NCBI RefSeq assembly: GCF_003574835.2
Contig: NZ_CP063196.1
Span: 3,658,001-3,722,000 of the forward strand
Reading direction: 5' to 3'
DNA: 64,000 nucleotides
Source of the DNA: Thermobifida halotolerans
Lineage (GTDB): Bacteria > Actinomycetota > Actinomycetes > Streptosporangiales > Streptosporangiaceae
This document shows positions 1 through 8,783 of the stretch, in pieces. Below the pieces are notes generated by a model that searched no databases, had not been told where the DNA came from, and saw only the letters and a list, made by a program, of their open reading frames with translations. The translations under genes and the position numbers were made by a program. How positions within the stretch are numbered: position 1 is the first letter of the stretch; every line of letters starts with the position of its first letter.

Positions 1-52
1 GGAATTCCTCCTTGAGTTCGGCGACCGCGGCTACCTTATCCGGCCTCGGCAT
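1..52 (-). CDS. rplJ: 50S ribosomal protein L10, N-terminal fragment (runs off the window)
   Basis: Only the first 17 codons are inside the window. They read MPRPDKVAAVAELKEEF from an ATG at 50-52, which is the characteristic actinobacterial L10 start. L10 anchors L7/L12 dimers at the ribosomal stalk. Its position downstream of rplK-rplA and a small lipoprotein gene is the standard actinobacterial order, and rplL is expected beyond the window. A GGAAGG ribosome binding site lies just upstream of the ATG. The product is well supported although only a fragment is visible. Confidence 0.9.
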   Translation of the reverse strand, partial: MPRPDKVAAVAELKEEF

Positions 53-112
53 GGGACTCCTTCCAACGGTGAACACCGGTCGAGGTCCCCGTGCGGCGGG
101 CAGCGCGGTTGC

Positions 113-147
113 GACAGAAAAAGCCCCGGCGCAGGCGCACGGGGCTC
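113..147 (-). terminator. Terminator-like hairpin in the rplJ leader (probable attenuator)
   Basis: On the minus strand a 7-bp GC stem (AGCCCCG at 122-128 pairing with CGGGGCT at 140-146) is followed directly by a run of T. It lies about 60-95 bases upstream of the rplJ ATG, inside the untranslated leader. L10 leaders are known autoregulatory RNAs bound by the L10(L12)4 complex. This hairpin is therefore more likely a conditional attenuator for rplJ-rplL than a plain terminator of the upstream gene; that reading is inference. Confidence 0.6.
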
Positions 148-325
148 GGGACCACGAGCGTGACAGGGCACACAGGAGGTCCAGAAGCTCACAGCAACCT
201 GCGCGGGCCGCCCAACGTGTGTGGGACCTTAGGTCACCCGACGGGTGACGACCAGCGGTCTTCGGCGACTACCAATGCTAGGCGATGCCGGACACCGCGT
301 CGAACGGGAACGGCGGCACGGCGGA

Positions 326-1108
326 TCAGCCGCCCATGCTCCCGAGTTCCTCACCGAGGGCCGACATGTCCATGATCTGGTCCTCGGCGGGGAACTCGAT
401 GGCGACCTCGGAGTTGAACTCCAGGAAGTCCATCCTGACCTCCGTGGCGTCGGAGTCGACGAACTCGAACCGGTGCGGCAGTCCGTCCTCGCGGACCCAC
501 AGGGTGAACGGCACCTCCGTGATCCCCGCTTCCTCGTAGAGGCGACGCGCCTCCTCCCCGGCCTGCGGATCGAGCCCCTCCAGCGCGTCATCGACGCTGT
601 AGCTGCCGGCGTACCTGGTGGTGGGGACGCCGTCGACCTCCTCGGTCCCCTCTTCCTGGACGTCCTCGCTGGCGAGCAGCTTGTCCAGCTCCTCGAAGGG
701 GTCCTGCATCCCCTCCTGCTGCTGGAACGCGTCCTCGCCCGCGTCCATGCGCAGCCAGCCGTCGGTGTCGTTGCCCATCAGCATCTCGCTACCGCGGACG
801 AGGATGGTCAGCTCGCCTTCGGGCGTGCCCATCACCATCTCGACCGTGGGCTCGGGGGAGGCCATGTAGGCGATCTCCATTTCGAGGTCCTCCCCCTCGG
901 AGCTTCCCGTCACCCTGGCGCGGTAGCTCTCCACCTCCTGGGTGTCGTCGACGAGGCTCTTGATCCGGTCGAAGACCCCCTCCGCGGATTCGGAGGCGGA
1001 ACTCGACGGGGCCGCCGCCTGCGCGGTCTCCTCGGTGTCACCACTGCAGGCCGTCATCGCCACAGCCACCGCTCCAGCGGCGAGGGCAGCGCCAAACTTA
1101 CGCACCAT
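326..1108 (-). CDS. LppX/LprAFG-like secreted lipoprotein
   Basis: The 260-residue protein has a short basic N-terminus, a hydrophobic stretch and a lipobox ending MTAC with the acceptor cysteine at residue 21, so it should be a lipoprotein anchored on the outer face of the membrane. The body resembles actinobacterial LolA/LppX-type lipoproteins: alternating polar strands, acidic patches and no catalytic motif. The ATG at 1106-1108 was chosen because AGAAGGACAGG precedes it and an upstream in-frame ATG would spoil the signal peptide. It lies between rplA and rplJ, the usual place for such a lipoprotein gene in these genomes. A role in lipid or hydrophobic ligand carriage is known for the family but not shown here. 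Confidence 0.75.
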   Translation of the reverse strand: MVRKFGAALAAGAVAVAMTACSGDTEETAQAAAPSSSASESAEGVFDRIKSLVDDTQEVESYRARVTGSSEGEDLEMEIAYMASPEPTVEMVMGTPEGELTILVRGSEMLMGNDTDGWLRMDAGEDAFQQQEGMQDPFEELDKLLASEDVQEEGTEEVDGVPTTRYAGSYSVDDALEGLDPQAGEEARRLYEEAGITEVPFTLWVREDGLPHRFEFVDSDATEVRMDFLEFNSEVAIEFPAEDQIMDMSALGEELGSMGG

Positions 1109-1238
1109 GTCCTGTCCTTCTAGGCCGCTCTCCGGCCTTCTGTACGGCACAGACCGAGACGACCCTATCCACGGACAGCGACGTTTCGGGCATCGGAGAC
1201 TTTTTGCACCGCTGCTCCCGTCTCCACCGAAAACGCCG

Positions 1239-1274
1239 ACGGGCGCCCCTCCCGGAGACGGGAGGGACGCCCGT
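1239..1274 (-). terminator. Intrinsic terminator downstream of rplA
   Basis: A 15-position stem with a single mismatch (left arm 1239-1253, right arm 1260-1274) and a 6-base loop lies 23 bases after the rplA stop. A short T run follows on the minus strand. It separates the secE-nusG-rplK-rplA transcript from the lipoprotein gene. Confidence 0.75.
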
Positions 1275-1296
1275 GGACGCGTTCGGCGGTGGAACG

Positions 1297-2001
1297 TCAG
1301 GCCGCGGCGGTGACCTTCACGACGTTGGGGTCCACCGGGATGCCGGGGCCCATCGTGGTGGTCAGCGTGGCCTTCTTGATGTAGCGGCCCTTCGCGGCGG
1401 ACGGCTTGAGGCGCAGCACCTCGTCGAGGGCGGCGGCGTAGTTCTCCACCAGCCTGTTCTCGTCGAAGGAGATCTTGCCGATGATGAAGTGGAGGTTGCC
1501 GTGGCGGTCGACGCGGAACTCGATCTTGCCGCCCTTGATGTCGGAGACGGCCTTGGCGACGTCCATGGTGACCGTGCCGGTCTTGGGGTTGGGCATGAGA
1601 CCGCGCGGACCGAGCACGCGGCCCAGGCGACCGATCTTGCCCATCAGGTCCGGGGTGGCCACGACCGCGTCGAAGTCGAGGAAGCCCTTCTGGATCTCCT
1701 CGACCAGGTCGTCGTCGCCGACGTAGTCGGCGCCCGCGGCCCGCGCCTGCTCGGCACGCTCACCGGTGGCGAAGACCAGGACCCGAGCGGTCTTGCCGGT
1801 GCCGTGCGGCAGGTTGACGGTGCCGCGCACCATCTGGTCGGCCTTGCGCGGGTCGACGCCCAGACGCAGGGCGACCTCGACGGTCGCGTCGAACTTGACG
1901 GTGCTGGTCTCCTTGGCCAGCCTCACGGCCTCGACCGGCGTGTAGAGCCGGTCGCGGTCGATCTGCTCGGCCGCTTTGCGGTAGACCTTGCTGCGCTTCA
2001 C
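1297..2001 (-). CDS. rplA: 50S ribosomal protein L1
   Basis: The 234-residue protein has the length and sequence of bacterial L1, including the conserved [14 protein letters not shown] segment near residues 130-145 that contacts 23S rRNA. L1 forms the mobile L1 stalk of the large subunit, assists release of deacylated tRNA and in many bacteria represses its own L11-L1 mRNA. It follows rplK with a 94-base gap and is closed by a strong hairpin. The ATG at 1999-2001 is preceded by a plausible purine-rich site. Confidence 0.97.
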   Translation of the reverse strand: MKRSKVYRKAAEQIDRDRLYTPVEAVRLAKETSTVKFDATVEVALRLGVDPRKADQMVRGTVNLPHGTGKTARVLVFATGERAEQARAAGADYVGDDDLVEEIQKGFLDFDAVVATPDLMGKIGRLGRVLGPRGLMPNPKTGTVTMDVAKAVSDIKGGKIEFRVDRHGNLHFIIGKISFDENRLVENYAAALDEVLRLKPSAAKGRYIKKATLTTTMGPGIPVDPNVVKVTAAA

Positions 2002-2095
2002 GAGTACTCCTGTTGAGAGGTTTGTGGTGTGGGCCAGCGCCTGGCCCTGCCACGGAAGGAACGGGAAGAAGAGGGAGCGCCGGACGGCGGCCCGG

Positions 2096-2524
2096 CTACT
2101 TGACCTCGATGCCCATGGAGCGGGCGGTGCCGGCGATGATCTTCTCGGCGGCGTCCAGGTTGTCGGTGTTCAGGTCGGGCAGCTTGGTCTGCGCGATCTC
2201 CCGGACCTGGTCGCGGGTGATGGAACCGGCGGTGCTGCGGCTCGGGTCGGTGGCGCCCTTGTCCACACCGGCGGCCTTGAGGATGAGCGTGGGCGCGGGC
2301 GGCGTCTTGGTGATGAAGCTGAAGGTGCGGTCCTCGTAGATGGAGATCTCTACGGGGATGACGCTGCCGCGCTGGGACTCGGTGGCGGCGTTGTACTGCT
2401 TGCAGAAGTCCATGATGTTGACGCCGTGCGGACCGAGCGCGGTACCGACGGGCGGCGCCGGGGTGGCCTGGCCAGCGGGAAGCTGGACCTTCACCAGAGC
2501 CGCGAGCTTCTTCTTCGGAGGCAT
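2096..2524 (-). CDS. rplK: 50S ribosomal protein L11
   Basis: The 142-residue protein begins [18 protein letters not shown] and carries the proline-rich switch ([17 protein letters not shown]) and the C-terminal 23S-binding KTPPA and [18 protein letters not shown] segments typical of L11. It forms the GTPase-associated centre with L10 and is the thiopeptide (thiostrepton) target region. The ATG at 2522-2524 gives the family's usual length; an upstream in-frame start would add about 39 unrelated arginine-rich residues. It precedes rplA in the same orientation. Confidence 0.97.
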   Translation of the reverse strand: MPPKKKLAALVKVQLPAGQATPAPPVGTALGPHGVNIMDFCKQYNAATESQRGSVIPVEISIYEDRTFSFITKTPPAPTLILKAAGVDKGATDPSRSTAGSITRDQVREIAQTKLPDLNTDNLDAAEKIIAGTARSMGIEVK

Positions 2525-2703
2525 TTCGGGTCCTTGTCTGATTCGCGAGTGATCGTGGCCCCGGGCCCCGCGTGCGCGGCGGGGCGCACGGCCGCACCGT
2601 GACCAGGGCAGCCGGTGCTGTGGAAGCGCCCCCGGGCACACGGGGGCGTGCGCGACCGCCGGGACCGTGCCGGCCGCGCGGGCGCCCCGTGGGAACGGGG
2701 CAC

Positions 2704-2730
2704 GACGGACCCGCCGGAGGCGGGCCCGTC
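2704..2730 (-). terminator. GC-rich hairpin between nusG and rplK
   Basis: A 12-position stem with one mismatch (2704-2715 with 2719-2730) lies 24 bases beyond the nusG stop. No T run follows on the minus strand, so it could be a weak terminator, a processing site or a pause. The remaining 230-base gap up to rplK is GC-rich with further small hairpins and no gene. Confidence 0.4.
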
Positions 2731-2754
2731 AAGTCTAAGCGAACCGCCAGTCTC

Positions 2755-3510
2755 TCAGATCTTGGAGACCTGGTTGAATGCCAGTTCCACCGGGGTCTCG
2801 CGGCCGAAGATCGACACCAGCACCTTGAGCTTCTGGGTGTCGGGGTTGATCTCGCTGACCGTGGCGGGCAGCGTGGCGAAGGGGCCGTCCATGACGGTGA
2901 CGGACTCGCCGACCTCGTAGTCGACGTCGCTGCGCGGCTCGGCCTCCTTCTTCCCGACCTGCTCCTCCTCGACCTCGGGCTCGGGCGCCAGCAGGTCCGC
3001 GACCTCCTGGAGACTCAGCGGGGCGGGACGGTTGGACAGGCCCACGAAGCCGGTGACCCCGGGCGTGTTGCGGACGGCCGCCCAGGACTCGTCGGTGAGA
3101 TCCATGCGGACCAGCACGTAGCCGGGCAGCACCTTCTCGGTGACCTGCTGCCGCTTGCCGCTCTTGACCTCCGTGACCTCCTGCGTGGGCACCTCGACCT
3201 GGAAGATGTACTCCTCCATGTTGAGCGACTGGGTGCGGCTTTCCAGGTTGGCCTTCACCCGGTTCTCGTAGCCCGCGTAGGTGTGCACGACGTACCAATC
3301 GCCGGGCAGCAACCGGAGTTCGGCCTTGAATTCCTCGACCGGGTCGAGCTTGGGAGCCTGGGCCTCGGAGGCGTCGCTCTCCCGGGCCTCGACCTCGTCG
3401 GCAACCTCAGCAGCTTCCGCCTGCTCGGCACGCGGACCGGTCTCTTCCGCCGACGACTGATCCCGATCCTCGTTGGGGAGGTCGTCAGAGGTCAGTGGGG
3501 ACTCGGACAC
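2755..3510 (-). CDS. nusG: Transcription termination/antitermination factor NusG
   Basis: The 251-residue protein has an acidic, low-complexity N-terminal extension of about 75 residues, as is usual in actinobacteria. The NGN domain follows ([19 protein letters not shown] and the [16 protein letters not shown] segment), then a C-terminal KOW domain ([19 protein letters not shown]). NusG binds RNA polymerase and couples it to ribosomes or Rho. The GTG at 3508-3510 was preferred because it begins the extension after a GAGAAAGAG sequence; an in-frame ATG exists at 3562-3564 with poorer context. It is co-directional with secE, 132 bases upstream. Confidence 0.93.
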   Translation of the reverse strand: MSESPLTSDDLPNEDRDQSSAEETGPRAEQAEAAEVADEVEARESDASEAQAPKLDPVEEFKAELRLLPGDWYVVHTYAGYENRVKANLESRTQSLNMEEYIFQVEVPTQEVTEVKSGKRQQVTEKVLPGYVLVRMDLTDESWAAVRNTPGVTGFVGLSNRPAPLSLQEVADLLAPEPEVEEEQVGKKEAEPRSDVDYEVGESVTVMDGPFATLPATVSEINPDTQKLKVLVSIFGRETPVELAFNQVSKI

Positions 3511-3642
3511 GGCTGCTCTTTCTCTCGTCGGATAAGCGCTCACTGCTGGCTTGTGAAAACACAAGAGGCCAGCACTGCCAGCTTATGGTCTCACCGGAGA
3601 CGATGAGACCGTTCTGACCGTGCCGACCTCGGATGTGCCGAA

Positions 3643-3891
3643 TCAGGCCGCGGGGCCCACCAGGCCGTAGAGCCAGGTGACGCCTTCACCGAAGCCGAAG
3701 TTCAGAAGGGACACGTAGCCGATCATGACCAGCACGAACACGATGACCACAATGGTGTAGGTGACGAGTTCGCGCTGGGTTGGCCAGCGAACCTTGCGAA
3801 GTTCGGCGACGACCTGCTTGGTGAACGTCACCGGACCGGTACGACGCTTGCGCTCCTTCTCGGGCTTGGCGTCCGTGTCAGTCTGTGTCAC
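3643..3891 (-). CDS. secE: Preprotein translocase subunit SecE
   Basis: This is an 82-residue protein with a basic N-terminus, the conserved FTKQVVAELRKVRWPTQREL amphipathic helix and a single C-terminal transmembrane segment (residues about 47-70). That is the compact single-span SecE of Gram-positive bacteria, which clamps SecY in the Sec channel. It heads the secE-nusG-rplK-rplA cluster just downstream of tRNA-Trp. Confidence 0.95.
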   Translation of the reverse strand: MTQTDTDAKPEKERKRRTGPVTFTKQVVAELRKVRWPTQRELVTYTIVVIVFVLVMIGYVSLLNFGFGEGVTWLYGLVGPAA

Positions 3892-3939
3892 CTCAGGTCC
3901 TTAGGATCGGGAACACTCTGCTCTCAGAGTCTCACTTGC

Positions 3940-4011
3940 AGGGCAGGAGGGACTCGAACCCCCAACCGCCGGTTTTGGAGACCGGTGCTCTACCAATTGA
4001 GCCACTGCCCT
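3940..4011 (-). tRNA. tRNA-Trp (anticodon CCA)
   Basis: The minus strand folds as a 72-base cloverleaf. The acceptor stem is AGGGCAG/CTGCCCT, the D arm GGCTC...GAGC, the anticodon stem CCGGT/ACCGG around CTCCAAA, and the T loop TTCGAGT. The CCA tail is not encoded. It lies immediately before secE, the usual position in actinobacteria. Confidence 0.96.
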
Positions 4012-4253
4012 TGGTCGTGCTGGTTACACGATAGCCGGTCCCGGGACGTCACGACCATGACGGAGCACGAGCGTCCGTTATGGACCTGCCATCGGTTGCC
4101 AGAGTCTATGCCAATCCGGGGCGGGAACCAACCCGAAATCCGTATTCGCTGGTGAACACGGAGTTTCGGAGAGCGACCCTCCGTGACCTCTCCCCGCCCG
4201 TACAAGCCGACCGACACGTGGAGCGGTCGACCCGCGCATGGAACGATGGAACC

Positions 4254-5462
4254 ATGACTGACCGACCTCGTATCTCCGCACGCATCGGCGGCATCTCCGA
4301 ATCGGCGACCCTGGCGGTGGACGCCAAGGCGAAGGCCATGAAGGCCGCCGGACGTCCCGTCATCGGGTTCGGAGCCGGGGAACCCGACTTCCCCACGCCC
4401 GACTACATCGTGGAGGCCGCGGTGGCGGCCTGCCGCGAGCCCCGCTTCCACCGCTACACCCCGGCCGGGGGCCTTCCCGAGCTCAAGGAGGCCATCGCGG
4501 CCAAGACGCTGCGCGACTCCGGCTACCGGGTGGAACCGAGCCAGGTCCTGGTCACCAACGGCGGCAAGCAGGCCATCTACGAGGCGTTCGCCACCCTGCT
4601 CGACCCGGGTGACGAGGTCATCGTGATCGCGCCGTACTGGACCACCTACCCCGAGTCGATCAAGCTCGCCGGCGGGGTCCCGGTCTACGTGGTCACCGAC
4701 GAGTCCACCGGCTACCTCGCCGACGTCGAGCAGTTGGAGGCGGCGCGCACCGAGCGCACCAAGCTGCTGGTGTTCGTCTCGCCCTCCAACCCGACCGGCG
4801 CGGTGTACCCGCCCGAGCGGGTCCGCGAGATCGGCCGCTGGGCGGCCGAGCACGGGCTGTGGGTGCTCACCGACGAGATCTACGAGCACCTGGTCTACGG
4901 CGGCGCGGCGTTCTCCTCGCTGCCGGTCGAGGTGCCCGAACTGGCCGACCGCACCGTGGTGGTCAACGGCGTGGCCAAGACCTACGCCATGACCGGCTGG
5001 CGGGTCGGGTGGGTCATCGGCCCCAAGGACGTCGTCAAGGCCGCGGGCAACCTGCAGTCGCACGCCACCTCCAACGTCGCCAACGTCTCGCAGGCCGCGG
5101 CGCTGGCCGCCGTCTCGGGCGACCTGTCGGCGGTGGAGGAGATGAGGACGGCCTTCGACCGCCGCCGGCAGACCATCGTGCGCATGCTCAACGAGATCCC
5201 CGGGGTGCTGTGCCCCGAGCCGCAGGGCGCCTTCTACGCCTACCCGTCGGTCAAGGAGCTCCTGGGCAGGGAGATCCGGGGCCAGCGGCCGCAGACCTCC
5301 AGCGAGCTGGCCACGCTGATCCTGGAGCACGCCGAGGTGGCGGTCGTTCCCGGTGAGGCCTTCGGCACCCCGGGCTACCTGCGGCTGTCCTACGCGCTGG
5401 GCGACTCCGACCTGGCCGAGGGCGTGGGCCGCATCGCCAAGCTGCTGAACGAGGCGAGCTGA
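4254..5462 (+). CDS. aspC: Pyridoxal-phosphate aminotransferase, aspartate/prephenate type
   Basis: This 402-residue class I/II aminotransferase should transfer amino groups between aspartate (or prephenate) and 2-oxoglutarate. Visible landmarks are the N-terminal [12 protein letters not shown] motif, [34 protein letters not shown] and the PLP-lysine motif [18 protein letters not shown] near residue 242. The C-terminal substrate arginine region (YLRLSYA) is also present. The ATG at 4254 was chosen because it begins the conserved [19 protein letters not shown] start. It is divergent from tRNA-Trp-secE, as in other actinomycetes. The exact substrate is inferred from family and position. Confidence 0.9.
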   Translation: MTDRPRISARIGGISESATLAVDAKAKAMKAAGRPVIGFGAGEPDFPTPDYIVEAAVAACREPRFHRYTPAGGLPELKEAIAAKTLRDSGYRVEPSQVLVTNGGKQAIYEAFATLLDPGDEVIVIAPYWTTYPESIKLAGGVPVYVVTDESTGYLADVEQLEAARTERTKLLVFVSPSNPTGAVYPPERVREIGRWAAEHGLWVLTDEIYEHLVYGGAAFSSLPVEVPELADRTVVVNGVAKTYAMTGWRVGWVIGPKDVVKAAGNLQSHATSNVANVSQAAALAAVSGDLSAVEEMRTAFDRRRQTIVRMLNEIPGVLCPEPQGAFYAYPSVKELLGREIRGQRPQTSSELATLILEHAEVAVVPGEAFGTPGYLRLSYALGDSDLAEGVGRIAKLLNEAS

Positions 5463-5501
5463 CCCTCCGCTCCGTCCGACGGCGCCGTCACGGTCGGAAC
5501 C

Positions 5502-5545
5502 GGGACGCCGCCGTCCGCCACCGCGGTGGCGGACGGCGGCGTCCC
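5502..5545 (+). terminator. Perfect 21-bp hairpin after the aminotransferase gene
   Basis: Left arm 5502-5522 and right arm 5525-5545 are exact reverse complements around a 2-base centre, 40 bases past the aspC stop and 47 bases before the deaminase start. No long T run follows, which is common for actinobacterial terminators. It is symmetric, so it could act in both directions. Confidence 0.7.
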
Positions 5546-5591
5546 CGCGCATCGGGCAGCGCCGGGGAGCGCTTTGCGGCACCCTTGTGTC

Positions 5592-6620
5592 ATGAGACGT
5601 CCTATCGACCGACTTCCCAAAGCCCACCTGCACCTGCACTTCACCGGCTCGATGCGGCACACCACCCTCGTGGAGCTGGCCGCCGCGCACGGCGTGCACC
5701 TGCCGCACGCACTGGTCGAGGAGTGGCCGCCGAAACTGCGGGCCACCGACGAGCGGGGGTGGTTCCGGTTCCAACGGCTCTACGACATCGCCCGGTCGGT
5801 GCTGCAGGCCCCCGACGACCTGTACCGGCTGCTGCTGGAGACCGCCGAGGACGAGCGCGCGGCCGGAACGGGATGGTTGGAGATCCAGGTGGACCCCGGC
5901 GGCTACGCGTCGCGTTTCGGCGGGCTGACCGCGACACTGGAACTGGTGCTGGACGCCGCCCGGCAGGCCGAGGCGGCCACCGGGGTGGGCGTCGGCGTGA
6001 TGGTGGCGGCCAACCGGACCAAACACCCGCTGGACGCCAAGACGCTGGCCCGGCTGGCCGTGCAGTACGCCGGACGCGGCGTGGTGTCGTTCGGGCTGAA
6101 CAACGACGAGCGGCGGGGGCGGGCGCTGGACTTCGAGGGGGCGTTCCGGATCGCGCGCCGCGCCGGTCTGCTGTCGGCGCCGCACGGCGGGGAGCTGGGC
6201 GGGCCGCGCAGTGTCCGCGAGTGCCTGGACCTGCTGGCGGCCGACCGGATCGGACACGGCGTGCGCGCGGTCGAGGACCCCTCCCTGGTGGACCTGCTGG
6301 CCGCGCAGGAGGTCACCCTGGAGGTGTGCCCGACCTCCAACGTGGGGCTGGGCGTGGTGGACGACGTCGACCAGGTTCCGCTGCGCCGCCTCTTCGACGC
6401 GGGGGTACCGATCGCCCTGGGCGCCGACGACCCGCTGCTGTTCGGCCCCCGCGTGGCCGAGCAGTACCGGATCGCCCGCGAGGTGTTCGGTTTCTCCGAC
6501 CCCGAACTGGCCGAACTGGCCCGGATGTCCATCCGCGCCTCGGGGGCGCCGGAGGACCGGAAGAAGGAACTGCTGTCGGGTGTGGACTCCTGGCTGGCGG
6601 CCCCGGAACCGGCGGCGTGA
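5592..6620 (+). CDS. add: Adenosine deaminase family amidohydrolase
   Basis: The 342-residue protein carries the ADA metal and catalytic motifs in order: PKAHLHLHFTGS (zinc His pair, residues about 10-18), SAPHGGELGG (zinc His and catalytic Glu), RIGHGVRAVEDP, EVCPTSNVGLG and ALGADDPLLFG (zinc Asp). The family converts adenosine or a related 6-aminopurine nucleoside to the inosine form. The first motif reads HLHFTG rather than the textbook HLDG/HLEG, marking it as the actinobacterial subgroup found next to aspC. Substrate specificity is therefore less sure than the chemistry. The ATG at 5592 starts just before the first motif. Confidence 0.85.
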   Translation: MRRPIDRLPKAHLHLHFTGSMRHTTLVELAAAHGVHLPHALVEEWPPKLRATDERGWFRFQRLYDIARSVLQAPDDLYRLLLETAEDERAAGTGWLEIQVDPGGYASRFGGLTATLELVLDAARQAEAATGVGVGVMVAANRTKHPLDAKTLARLAVQYAGRGVVSFGLNNDERRGRALDFEGAFRIARRAGLLSAPHGGELGGPRSVRECLDLLAADRIGHGVRAVEDPSLVDLLAAQEVTLEVCPTSNVGLGVVDDVDQVPLRRLFDAGVPIALGADDPLLFGPRVAEQYRIAREVFGFSDPELAELARMSIRASGAPEDRKKELLSGVDSWLAAPEPAA

Positions 6621-6674
6621 CCCTCCCCGTCCCCTGCGACCGCCGCGGCTCCGGTGCCGCTCCTCGGTGCGCGG

Positions 6675-7280
6675 TCAGAACAGCAGCGCGCTGAGCCCCT
6701 GCCAGGTCATCACGAGGCCGGCGAGGAAGAAGAGGACGGCCGCACCGATCCGGATGGCCTGCTCGGGCAGTCTCTTGCCCAGCAGCATGCCGAGGGCGAT
6801 GCCCAGGGCGTCGGCCGCGACCATGCCCACGGTGGAGCCGATCCACACCGCGAGCCAGGCCAGGGGGGCCGAGGCGTGGTCCGCGCCGACGGCGATGGTG
6901 GCGAGCATGGTCTTGTCGCCGAGTTCGGCGAGGAAGAAGATCGTGGCCACGGTCAGGAGGACCGGTCCCATCCGGCGGGTCGCGGCGCGCTCCTCGTCCC
7001 TGTCGGTGAGTTCGTCCCCGCGCAGTGTCCACACGCCGAAACCGAGAAAGGCCAGGCCCGCGACGAGGGAGATCCAGTCGCCGGGCAGCGCCATCCCCAG
7101 GACCTCGGCCAGCAGGACGCTGATGCCGTGGACGGCGACGGTGGCCGCGGTGATTCCGAGCAGCACGGTCCGCACCCGGTAGCGGCTGGCCAACGACATC
7201 GCCACCAACTGGGTCTTGTCTCCCATTTCGGCGACGAGGATGGCTCCGGTGCTCATGCCCAGAGCGCCGAGAAACGTCAT
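6675..7280 (-). CDS. GDT1/TMEM165 (UPF0016) family cation transporter
   Basis: The 201-residue integral membrane protein has two inverted-repeat halves of about three spans each, each opening with the family signature E-x-G-D-K-T (AEMGDKTQ near residue 18 and AELGDKTM near residue 117). The family exports Mn2+ or Ca2+ by exchange. A yybP-ykoY manganese riboswitch lies directly upstream, which argues for Mn2+ efflux. The ATG at 7278-7280 was chosen because it places the first motif at the usual distance. The gene is convergent with add across a 54-base gap. Confidence 0.88.
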   Translation of the reverse strand: MTFLGALGMSTGAILVAEMGDKTQLVAMSLASRYRVRTVLLGITAATVAVHGISVLLAEVLGMALPGDWISLVAGLAFLGFGVWTLRGDELTDRDEERAATRRMGPVLLTVATIFFLAELGDKTMLATIAVGADHASAPLAWLAVWIGSTVGMVAADALGIALGMLLGKRLPEQAIRIGAAVLFFLAGLVMTWQGLSALLF

Positions 7281-7360
7281 TGGAATTTCTGCCCTTCGTT
7301 TCACACCGCCGGGCAGAAGAAAAGCGGACGCCGTTCTTCGACCCGGGAAAACCGACCGGA

Positions 7361-7467
7361 TCGAAGGTCTCGTCCGCCTGGTACCTGCGGTGGCTCGTGT
7401 GACCGGGCCCACTTCCGGGTGCGGACCAGTGTGTCGACCACACGGATTGAGGACTACTCCCCCTCGA
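7361..7467 (-). ncRNA. yybP-ykoY manganese riboswitch upstream of the GDT1 transporter
   Basis: On the minus strand this segment opens with TCGAGGGGGAGTAG and closes with GAGACCTTCGA, which pair to form P1 around the multi-arm core. The conserved GGGGAGTAG loop and a second conserved arm (GCCACCGCAGG) are visible. Both features, and the placement 80 bases before a GDT1 gene, match the yybP-ykoY class, which senses Mn2+ and turns on exporters. Expression should rise at high manganese. The call rests on motif recognition without a covariance search. Confidence 0.85.
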
Positions 7468-7632
7468 CTGCTCCCACCGTAGTGAGGGAAACAGAAAACG
7501 GCAATTCATTGGAATGGCTATTTCCGACCGAACCCGAGGCAAATAAGAAAGTTCGGTACGCCTGACTTTTTTGTTGAGAGGACCGGGGATTTCCGGGCCC
7601 CGGGGTCGGGGCCCGGACTCCGGCACCTCCGG

Positions 7633-8703
7633 TCAGAGCGTGACGCCGACCATCACGGGTTCGTTCACCAGGGTGATTCCGAACACCTCCGCCACGCCCG
7701 CGCGCACCTCGCGGGCCAGCGCCAGCAGGTCGGCGGTGGTGGCGCCGCCCCGGTTGGTCAGCGCGAGGGTGTGCTTGGTGGAGATGCGGGCCGGGCCGGT
7801 GCCGTACCCCTTGGGGAATCCCGCGTGCTCGATCAGCCAGGCCGCGGAGGTCTTCACCCGGCCGTCCTCGCCGGGGTAGGCGGGCGGGGTCGCCTCCGGA
7901 CCCAGCAGTGCCGCGACCCGTTTGGTGAAGTCCGCGAACTCGGCGGCGGACAGGATCGGGTTGGTGAAGAAGGAACCGGCGCTGCGGCTGTCGGGGTCGT
8001 TCGGGTCGACGACCATGCCCTTGCCCCTGCGCAGGGTCAGCACGGCCTCGCGGGCGTCGGCCAGCGGAACGCGCTCGCCCGTGTCCACCCCCAGGGTGCG
8101 GGCGAGTTCGGCGTACCTGACCGGGCGGCTCAGCTTGGACCGGGTCAACTCGAAGGCGACCTCGCACACCACGTAGCGGTCGCGGCCCTTGAAGACGCTG
8201 TCGCGGTAGGCGAAACCGCACTCGGCGGCCGGGAGGACGCGGACCCGGCCCTGTTCGCGGTCGTAGACCGTGACCTCGACGATGGTCTGGCTGACGTCCT
8301 GGCCGTAGGCTCCGACGTTCTGGATGGGGGTGGAGCCGACCCGGCCGGGAATGCCGGAGAGGCACTCGACGCCGGACAGCCCCTCGGCCACGCAGCGTGC
8401 CACGAACGGCTCCCACTCGACTCCGGCGTCCGCGCGCACCAGCACCGTGTCGCCGTCGACGTCGGTGTGGGAGACGCCGGAGGAGTCCACGTAGACGACC
8501 GTGCCCGCGAAGCCCTCGTCCGCCACGACCAGGTTGCTGCCGCCGCCCAGCACCAGCAGCGGCACCCCCTCGCGGTCGGCCTCGCGGACGGCGTCGACCA
8601 GTTCCTCCGTGCTGGCTGCGGACCGGAAGAGAGCGGCGGGGCCGCCGAGACCCAGCGTGGTGTACTCGGCGAGCGGCACGTTGCGGGCGGAAGCGGTGGA
8701 CAC
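7633..8703 (-). CDS. murB: UDP-N-acetylenolpyruvoylglucosamine reductase
   Basis: MurB is the FAD enzyme that reduces UDP-GlcNAc-enolpyruvate to UDP-MurNAc with NADPH in peptidoglycan precursor synthesis. The 356-residue protein shows the FAD-binding LVLGGGSNLVV and the GIPGRVGSTPIQNVGAYGQD loop. It also has the catalytic serine region SAGSFFTNPIL and a C-terminal SAAWLIEHAGF-KGYG-STKHTLALTNRG, giving the type I architecture. The start is GTG at 8701-8703. It follows hadA-hadB after a hairpin, as in other actinomycetes. Confidence 0.95.
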   Translation of the reverse strand: MSTASARNVPLAEYTTLGLGGPAALFRSAASTEELVDAVREADREGVPLLVLGGGSNLVVADEGFAGTVVYVDSSGVSHTDVDGDTVLVRADAGVEWEPFVARCVAEGLSGVECLSGIPGRVGSTPIQNVGAYGQDVSQTIVEVTVYDREQGRVRVLPAAECGFAYRDSVFKGRDRYVVCEVAFELTRSKLSRPVRYAELARTLGVDTGERVPLADAREAVLTLRRGKGMVVDPNDPDSRSAGSFFTNPILSAAEFADFTKRVAALLGPEATPPAYPGEDGRVKTSAAWLIEHAGFPKGYGTGPARISTKHTLALTNRGGATTADLLALAREVRAGVAEVFGITLVNEPVMVGVTL

Positions 8704-8733
8704 GGTGGCACCTCTGGTGAGTGGAAGTGGAAA

Positions 8734-8777
8734 CGGTCCCGTGCCGCGGCCGACCCCGGGCGGGCGGCACGGGACCG
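8734..8777 (-). terminator. Hairpin between hadB and murB
   Basis: Fourteen bases at 8734-8747 are exactly complementary to 8764-8777. On the minus strand the stem lies 7 bases after the hadB stop and is followed by a short T run, so it probably ends or attenuates the hadAB transcript before murB. Confidence 0.6.
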
Positions 8778-8783
8778 GCGCGG

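Noticed and set aside
2525-2754. Possible ribosomal leader RNA ahead of rplK
   Set aside because: Several GC hairpins are present, but I see no conserved L11-leader pattern and no T run, so only the hairpin nearest nusG is listed.
3990-6257. 755-codon minus-strand frame across tRNA-Trp, aspC and add
   Set aside because: It runs through a tRNA and opposite two well-identified genes and shows no protein motif; it is an artefact of high GC.
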